Shown: positions 40,647 through 45,218 of the stretch, piece by piece
Layout: every line of letters begins with the position of its first letter
How positions within the stretch are numbered: position 1 is the first letter of the stretch
Source of the DNA: Anaerozeibacter sp031551775
GTDB taxonomy: Bacteria > Bacillota > Clostridia > Christensenellales > Aristaeellaceae
Assembly: GCA_031551775.1 (NCBI GenBank)
Contig: JAVBND010000089.1
Span: 1-45,218 of the forward strand
Length of the DNA stretch: 45,218 nucleotides
Reading direction: 5' to 3'
Translations under genes and position numbers: made by a program
The notes under the pieces: model-generated
Seen by the model: the letters and a program-made list of their open reading frames with translations, nothing else
The model's database searches: none
Told to the model about the DNA's origin: nothing

Positions 40647-43496
40647 TCAGGCTTCCCCGTCAAGCGGATCATCCTGAGCATCGCCTTCCAGGTCCGCATC
40701 GTCAAATTCCGCGTTGTCAGCGTCGTCCAGCATTTGTGCGTCATCGGATGCCTCTTCAACATCCGCCGCCGCGCCGAAAGTCCCTTCGGGCATTTCGCCG
40801 GGCTTAAAGAGCTGAGCGCTCGCGCCGCGCAGGTCCAGGCCGTAGAGCGGGTCGCCGTCCTTCACCTTTACCTTGTAGGTGAGCGCGCCGGTCTTGCCCG
40901 CGGGCAACTTCTGCTTGCCCGCTGCCGTGAATTCCTTGAACGCCACGCTCGTCCCGTCGGAGAGCGTAATATAGATGGTGCCCGCCTCCGGCGCCGTGGC
41001 GCCCGACTTTGTGCGGTTGGCGAAGAACAGTTCAACCACCAATTGCCCGTCCTTGTAGTAGATCTGGCGGGCGCTGGTGTAGACCAGCTCTTCCTCGCCG
41101 TAGACAGCTTTCTTGTTCTGCACGCGGTTGGCCTCGACCGTTACGCTGCACGAAGCAGTCGCCTTGCCCGCCTTTGCGCGGATGACCGTCTTGCCCGCCG
41201 ATTTGGCCGTGACCTTGCCGTCCTTGTCAACCGTCGCCACCTTGGGATTCGAGCTTTGATACTTGACATCGACCTGGCCCGCCGAGACCGGCGCATCGAC
41301 CGACAGTTCAACCGTGTTTTTATCGCTCAGGCCCGCGACCAATGTGGCCTCTTCCGGCGTCACGCTCAACTCCGAAGCGACCGCGCCCTTGACCGTGACG
41401 AGGCAGCGCGCCTTGCCGCCGCCGATGGTGTTGACCGTGACGACCGCCTTGCCCGGGCCAATCGCGGTGAGCGAACCGGTGTTGTCCACCTGAACCACTT
41501 TCTCGTTGGCGCTCTTCCAGGAGAGCGATTCGAGCGCCGCGCCGACCGGGCGCACCTCGACTTCGAGCGCCTTTTGCGCACCGGCGTCGAGCGTCACCTT
41601 GGCGGGCTTGATCTTGACGTTTTTGGCCGGAGTGCCGCCCACCATCACACGGCAGGTAGCGCTCGCCCCGTTCTCAAGACTGGCGACGATTGAGCAGATG
41701 CCCGTGCCTGCCGCCGTGAGCTTGCCGTTTTCTACCGTCACGATGGACGGATCCGTACTCTCCCAAGTGACGGGCTTGGCCATCGACTGGGGCTTTACCT
41801 GTGCCTTGAGTTCGGCGGTGGCGCCCTCTTTGAGCAGGAGCGAATTCTTGTTCAGTTCGACCGACGCGCCTCTGACGGTCACCTTGAGCTCGGCCGAAAC
41901 GCCGCTTGAGGCGGTGGCGTAGATGATGCATTCGCCCCGCTTCACACCCAGAATGATGCTCTCGCCGCTGATGTCTGCGATCGTAGGATCGCTTGATGTG
42001 AACTGAACCCCGGGATCGGCCGCAGAAGCCGGCTTGACGCGCGAGCGGACGTTGCGGGTCTCTCCCTCGAAAATTTCAAGCTTGTACTTGTCGAGCTCAA
42101 CCGCCGTCACCACTTTATTCGGCTCAACTACGCTCAGCGAACAGGAGGCTTCAACGCCCCCGTCGCTTGCGACCGAAATAACCGCTTCGCCCAACCCCAC
42201 GCAGGTAACTTTGCCTGCCTGATCGACAGTCGCGACCGTCTGGTTGTCGCTCTTCCATGTGACGGGTTCGTCCGCGCCCGCGGGCTTCACGGTGAGCTTG
42301 AGCTCGGCGGTGCTGTTTAATCCAAGCGCCAGGCGCGGCACATTCAAACCAAGTGATTCGACCATCGTCATTTCACGCACGCTGACTTCGGTCGATACGG
42401 TAATGCCGTTTGAGGTGGTCGCCGCGATCAGCGCGTCGCCGCTCTTGACGCCCCTGACCACGCCGCTGTCGTTGACCGTCGCGATGGAAAGGTCGGAAGA
42501 CGACCAATAAATCGTATGCTTGGAAGCGTTGACCGGTTGGGTGCTGGCTTCAAGCTGGTAGGTGCGGCCGACCGGCACGCTGACAGGTCCTTCCTCCAGC
42601 TTCACGTCAAGCACTTCCGCAGTGGCGCGGCGCGCGAGAATCGGAAAGGAACTGCCCGCGGGAAAAATTTGCACATCCGCCACGATATCGGTGGCGTTGG
42701 GAAGCTTAATGATGGAGGATTCGATGTAATCGCGCGCTTCCATGAGCGAAACCGCGCCGTTGCCGTTGAGGTCGGCGGGCAGGTTTTCGGTGGGACGCTG
42801 CTCCACATAATCGTATCCGCAGCCCTCGGTCAGGAAGTACGTGATGAGTCCGCGCGGATCGTCGCCCGCGCCAAGCGCCGCTTCAACGCTCGAGGAGAGG
42901 GTCGAAGAGGACATCACATAGTAATTGTTCGCGGTGGGCGAATTCCTGAACACGTCGATCACCGCGCTGTCGAAGGTCGAAAGCGCCTTGAGCAGCGTTC
43001 CGTCGGCCTTGGAGAGCTTGGACAAAAGCGAATCCGCGTAGCGGCAATCGAGAACCACCACCTTGACGCCGGAAATCCGATCGAGCATGGTCATAAGGTC
43101 GGCGATCTTGAGCATCGTGCTGTCCTTGCCCACGATTGCCGGATTGTCCTTTTCGCTCATGAAGCCGTGCCCCGCGAAATAAAAGAAGGTCACGTCGTCC
43201 TCGTCCACGTCCCATGTCTCAGATACTTCAGTCAGGAACTGGCCGATCTCGTCGGTTTGCAGGTTTGAGCGAATGGTGGGAGACTGGTAAAACGCACCTG
43301 CCTCGTTGGCGGCTTGCAGCGTCGCGCTCATGCGCGCGGTGTCATTGGCACAGCCCGTGAGCGCGTTGGTCTGATACCCGTCAATGCCGATCAAGAGAGC
43401 CCGGTACGCGGTTTCGCCATCCCCGGCCGCCATAGCCGGCGCACACAAGCCGAGGGCAATCGTCAGCGCGATCAGCATCCATCCAAAGCGTTTCAT
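40647..43496 (-). CDS. Secreted caspase-fold protein with EF-hand, six Big_2 (bacterial Ig-like) repeats and an acidic tail
   Basis: 949 residues. The signal peptide is 1-24 (cleaved after AMAA or AMA). A caspase/metacaspase-like C14 domain (about 30-235) has YRALLIGIDGY, catalytic-type His110 in FYFAGHG, and the strand VVVLDCRYAD with Cys151. Family members read DxCxSG there, so this Cys is one position early and Arg152 fills the nucleophile position. An EF-hand-like loop DLNGNGAVSLME is at 242-253. Then come six Big_2 repeats of about 75-80 residues (about 293-775), a beta-rich C-terminal domain, and a roughly 45-residue Asp/Glu-rich tail. No LPxTG, SLH or dockerin anchor was found. ATG 43496 follows GGAGGA at a good distance; ATG 43505 is too close. 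Confidence 0.88.
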   Translation of the reverse strand: MKRFGWMLIALTIALGLCAPAMAAGDGETAYRALLIGIDGYQTNALTGCANDTARMSATLQAANEAGAFYQSPTIRSNLQTDEIGQFLTEVSETWDVDEDDVTFFYFAGHGFMSEKDNPAIVGKDSTMLKIADLMTMLDRISGVKVVVLDCRYADSLLSKLSKADGTLLKALSTFDSAVIDVFRNSPTANNYYVMSSSTLSSSVEAALGAGDDPRGLITYFLTEGCGYDYVEQRPTENLPADLNGNGAVSLMEARDYIESSIIKLPNATDIVADVQIFPAGSSFPILARRATAEVLDVKLEEGPVSVPVGRTYQLEASTQPVNASKHTIYWSSSDLSIATVNDSGVVRGVKSGDALIAATTSNGITVSTEVSVREMTMVESLGLNVPRLALGLNSTAELKLTVKPAGADEPVTWKSDNQTVATVDQAGKVTCVGLGEAVISVASDGGVEASCSLSVVEPNKVVTAVELDKYKLEIFEGETRNVRSRVKPASAADPGVQFTSSDPTIADISGESIILGVKRGECIIYATASSGVSAELKVTVRGASVELNKNSLLLKEGATAELKAQVKPQSMAKPVTWESTDPSIVTVENGKLTAAGTGICSIVASLENGASATCRVMVGGTPAKNVKIKPAKVTLDAGAQKALEVEVRPVGAALESLSWKSANEKVVQVDNTGSLTAIGPGKAVVTVNTIGGGKARCLVTVKGAVASELSVTPEEATLVAGLSDKNTVELSVDAPVSAGQVDVKYQSSNPKVATVDKDGKVTAKSAGKTVIRAKAGKATASCSVTVEANRVQNKKAVYGEEELVYTSARQIYYKDGQLVVELFFANRTKSGATAPEAGTIYITLSDGTSVAFKEFTAAGKQKLPAGKTGALTYKVKVKDGDPLYGLDLRGASAQLFKPGEMPEGTFGAAADVEEASDDAQMLDDADNAEFDDADLEGDAQDDPLDGEA

Positions 43497-43567
43497 CAAT
43501 CCCATTCCTCCGTATCGTGGAGCGGCAAGGCGCCCCAGACTAAAGTACAGCACATATAGCACATCCA

Positions 43568-43576
43568 AGTATAACA
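43568..43576 (-). promoter_or_regulatory. Possible extended -10 promoter of the caspase-fold protein gene
   Basis: Minus-strand TGT followed by TATACT (43576-43568). No good -35 was found. It lies about 70 nt upstream of ATG 43496. Confidence 0.35.
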
Positions 43577-43634
43577 TAGGGACGGCATTTTTTCCATACC
43601 GACTTTTGGGCAGGCTGAATTTAACAAGAAAGTC

Positions 43635-43664
43635 TTGCATCGGTGAGACGTATTTTGGTATCAT
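43635..43664 (+). promoter_or_regulatory. Promoter of glyS
   Basis: TTGCAT (43635-43640), 18-bp spacer, TATCAT (43659-43664) preceded by TGG (extended -10). The leader is about 35 nt. There is no T-box element between it and ATG 43705. Confidence 0.6.
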
Positions 43665-43704
43665 AAAGTTCATACTATATCATATATGGATCGAGGGGAT
43701 CATC

Positions 43705-45084
43705 ATGGCCGCGCTCACGATGGACAAGTTGGTCGCACTGTGCAAGAACCGGGGATACATCTTCGCGGGTTCCGAAATCTACGGCGGGCTCGCCAATACG
43801 TGGGACTATGGTCCCTTGGGCGTCGAGTTCAAAAACAACGTCAAGAAGGCCTGGTGGCGCAAGTTTGTTCAGGAAAGCCCATACAACGTCGGGCTGGACT
43901 GCGCGATATTGATGAACCGCGAGGTTTGGGTGGCGTCGGGCCACGTCGGCGGTTTTAACGACCCGCTGATGGATTGCCGCGCCTGCAAGGCGCGCTTTCG
44001 CGCCGACAAGCTGATCGAGGAGTTCACCAAGGGCGAGGTGCAGGCCGACGGCTGGACGAACGAAAAGCTCGAAGCTTTCGTCGAGGAGAAGAACATCCCC
44101 TGCCCCACCTGCGGCAAACACGATTTCACCGGCATCCGCCAGTTCAACATGATGTTTAAGACCTTCCAGGGCGTCACCGAGGAATCCCAATCCGAGATCT
44201 ACCTGCGCCCGGAGACCGCGCAGGGCATCTTTGTGAACTTCAAAAACGTGGCGCGCACCACGCGCAAGAAGATTCCCTTCGGCATCGCGCAGGTCGGAAA
44301 ATCCTTCCGCAACGAGATCACGCCCGGTAACTTTACCTTCAGAACGCGCGAGTTTGAGCAGATGGAGCTGGAATTCTTCTGCAAGCCGGGCGAGGATCTG
44401 GAGTGGTTCGCCTATTGGCGCGCCTTCTGCCGGGATTGGCTGCTCGCGCTGGGCATGAAGGATGAAAACCTTAGACTGCGCGACCACGGCCAGGAGGAGC
44501 TGAGCTTCTACTCGCTGGCGACGACGGACTTTGAGTTCCTGTATCCCTTCGGCTGGGGCGAGCTCTGGGGCATTGCCGACCGCACGGATTACGACCTGAA
44601 GCAGCACCAGGAGCATGCGGGCGAGAGCATGGAATATATCGATCCCGTCACGAACGAGCGGTATCTGCCGTATTGCATCGAGCCTTCGTTGGGCGCGGAC
44701 CGCGTGGCGCTCGCGTTCCTGTGCAACGCCTACGACGAGGAGGAGCTTGAAGGCGGCGACACCCGCGTCGTGCTGCGCCTGCACCCGGCGCTCGCGCCCT
44801 ACAAATGCGCGGTGCTCCCGCTGCAGAAGAACAAGCTGGGCGAGCTGGCGGGCGAGGTGTACGACAAGCTGCGCCGCCACTTCCCCTGCGAATACGACGA
44901 GACCGGCTCCATCGGCAAGCGCTACCGCCGCCAGGACGAAATCGGCACGCCGTATTGCGTGACGGTGGATTTCGACACCGTGGAGGACGGCACCGTTACG
45001 GTGCGTGACCGCGACGCCATGACGCAGGAGCGCATGCCCATCGATCAGGTGGCGGCGTTTATCCAGTCGAAGATGGCATTTTAA
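43705..45084 (+). CDS. glyS: Glycyl-tRNA synthetase (single-chain, alpha2 type)
   Basis: 459-residue class II aminoacyl-tRNA synthetase charging tRNA-Gly. It begins MAALTMDKLVALCKNRGYIF, with GGLANTWDYGPLG near 27. Two CxxC pairs are present (C91/C94 and C133/C136), a zinc-binding insertion. Motif 2 is FRNEITPGNFTFRTREFEQ near 201, motif 3 is SLGADRVALAF near 327, and a C-terminal anticodon-binding domain follows. ATG 43705 has GAGGGG upstream. The symbol glyQS is also used for this form. It is followed by a strong terminator. Confidence 0.97.
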   Translation: MAALTMDKLVALCKNRGYIFAGSEIYGGLANTWDYGPLGVEFKNNVKKAWWRKFVQESPYNVGLDCAILMNREVWVASGHVGGFNDPLMDCRACKARFRADKLIEEFTKGEVQADGWTNEKLEAFVEEKNIPCPTCGKHDFTGIRQFNMMFKTFQGVTEESQSEIYLRPETAQGIFVNFKNVARTTRKKIPFGIAQVGKSFRNEITPGNFTFRTREFEQMELEFFCKPGEDLEWFAYWRAFCRDWLLALGMKDENLRLRDHGQEELSFYSLATTDFEFLYPFGWGELWGIADRTDYDLKQHQEHAGESMEYIDPVTNERYLPYCIEPSLGADRVALAFLCNAYDEEELEGGDTRVVLRLHPALAPYKCAVLPLQKNKLGELAGEVYDKLRRHFPCEYDETGSIGKRYRRQDEIGTPYCVTVDFDTVEDGTVTVRDRDAMTQERMPIDQVAAFIQSKMAF

Positions 45085-45111
45085 GCGCCGAGCCATCGCC
45101 AAATCGTATAA

Positions 45112-45151
45112 AACCGTCTGCGCGGCCATTTTGCCGCACAGGCGGTTTTTT
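45112..45151 (+). terminator. Rho-independent terminator after glyS
   Basis: 15-bp stem AACCGTCTGCGCGGC / GCCGCACAGGCGGTT with one G-U pair and one mismatch, 6-nt loop, TTTTTT. Confidence 0.88.
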
Positions 45152-45184
45152 ATGTGGATATCCCTTGGAAATACTTTGCGCGGT

Positions 45185-45213
45185 TTGATGAATGGGAGAG
45201 AATACTCTATACT
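45185..45213 (+). promoter_or_regulatory. Promoter for a gene beyond the right edge
   Basis: TTGATG (45185-45190), 17-bp spacer, TATACT (45208-45213), right after the glyS terminator. Confidence 0.55.
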
Positions 45214-45218
45214 CATTG

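Noticed and set aside
40641..41693. 350-codon frame opposite the Big_2 repeats
   Set aside because: Arg/Leu/Ala-rich translation caused by the repeat codons of the real gene on the other strand.
43497..43704. T-box riboswitch for glyS
   Set aside because: The leader after the promoter is only about 35 nt and no T-box consensus or specifier stem is visible.
43675..45216. 513-codon open frame antisense to glyS
   Set aside because: GC-rich shadow frame; the product is a low-complexity mix without motifs, while the plus strand encodes an intact glycyl-tRNA synthetase.
1..45218. CRISPR arrays, insertion sequences, prophage genes, tRNA or rRNA genes
   Set aside because: No regularly spaced repeats, transposase, integrase or structural phage motifs, and no clover-leaf or rRNA-like sequence was recognised on reading; a tRNA or covariance-model scan was not possible here.

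Overview
The window reads as ordinary chromosome of an uncultured, fairly high-GC member of the Firmicutes (Clostridia-like; a Christensenellales-type genome is my guess, low confidence). The signs are the lon-engB gene pair, a single-chain glycyl-tRNA synthetase, YesM/YesN-type two-component regulation of a sugar ABC transporter, a TagB/TagF-type CDP-glycerol transferase, a MurR/RpiR regulator, Big_2 surface repeats, AGGAGG ribosome sites and clear sigma-A promoters. All three solute-binding proteins have signal peptides ending in AxA-like sites and lack a lipobox cysteine, which is unusual for a classical monoderm Firmicute.

Left part (1-4053): a leftward operon of a phosphotriesterase-family hydrolase, a shikimate-dehydrogenase-like protein and a D-2-hydroxyacid dehydrogenase (cut by the window edge). 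A zinc alcohol dehydrogenase is divergent from it, and the set looks like a small-molecule (lactone/polyol/hydroxyacid) catabolic module. 4096-9188: a leftward operon of glycerophosphodiesterase, sugar-type binding protein, two permeases and a PHP phosphoesterase, divergent from a MurR/RpiR regulator; two matching palindromes lie between them. 10150-12996: an NMT1/SsuA-type three-gene ABC importer and a small exported protein. 13138-16098: lon and engB.

16213-21773: five overlapping genes for a surface glycan (SDR epimerase, CDP-glycerol transferase family, three GT4 glycosyltransferases). A LytTR response regulator, an AraC/GyrI-like regulator and RNase R follow. 26095-35160: a self-contained rhamnoside-type utilisation operon (binding protein, two permeases, YesM-like kinase, YesN-like regulator, intracellular GH78 alpha-L-rhamnosidase). 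A pair of 10-bp direct repeats sits just upstream of its promoter.

35215-39653: a Crp/Fnr regulator divergent from a fused double YdcZ/DUF606 transporter, a TipAS-type MerR regulator with its operator, an ABC-2 exporter pair and a small zinc-ribbon protein. 39677-45084: an RluA-type pseudouridine synthase, a large secreted caspase-fold protein with an EF-hand, six Big_2 repeats and an acidic tail, and divergent glyS. No tRNA, rRNA, CRISPR array, insertion sequence or phage gene was seen. The most interesting items are the caspase-fold/Big_2 protein with a displaced active-site cysteine, the lactonase-like catabolic module, and several regulator-operator pairs readable directly from the DNA.
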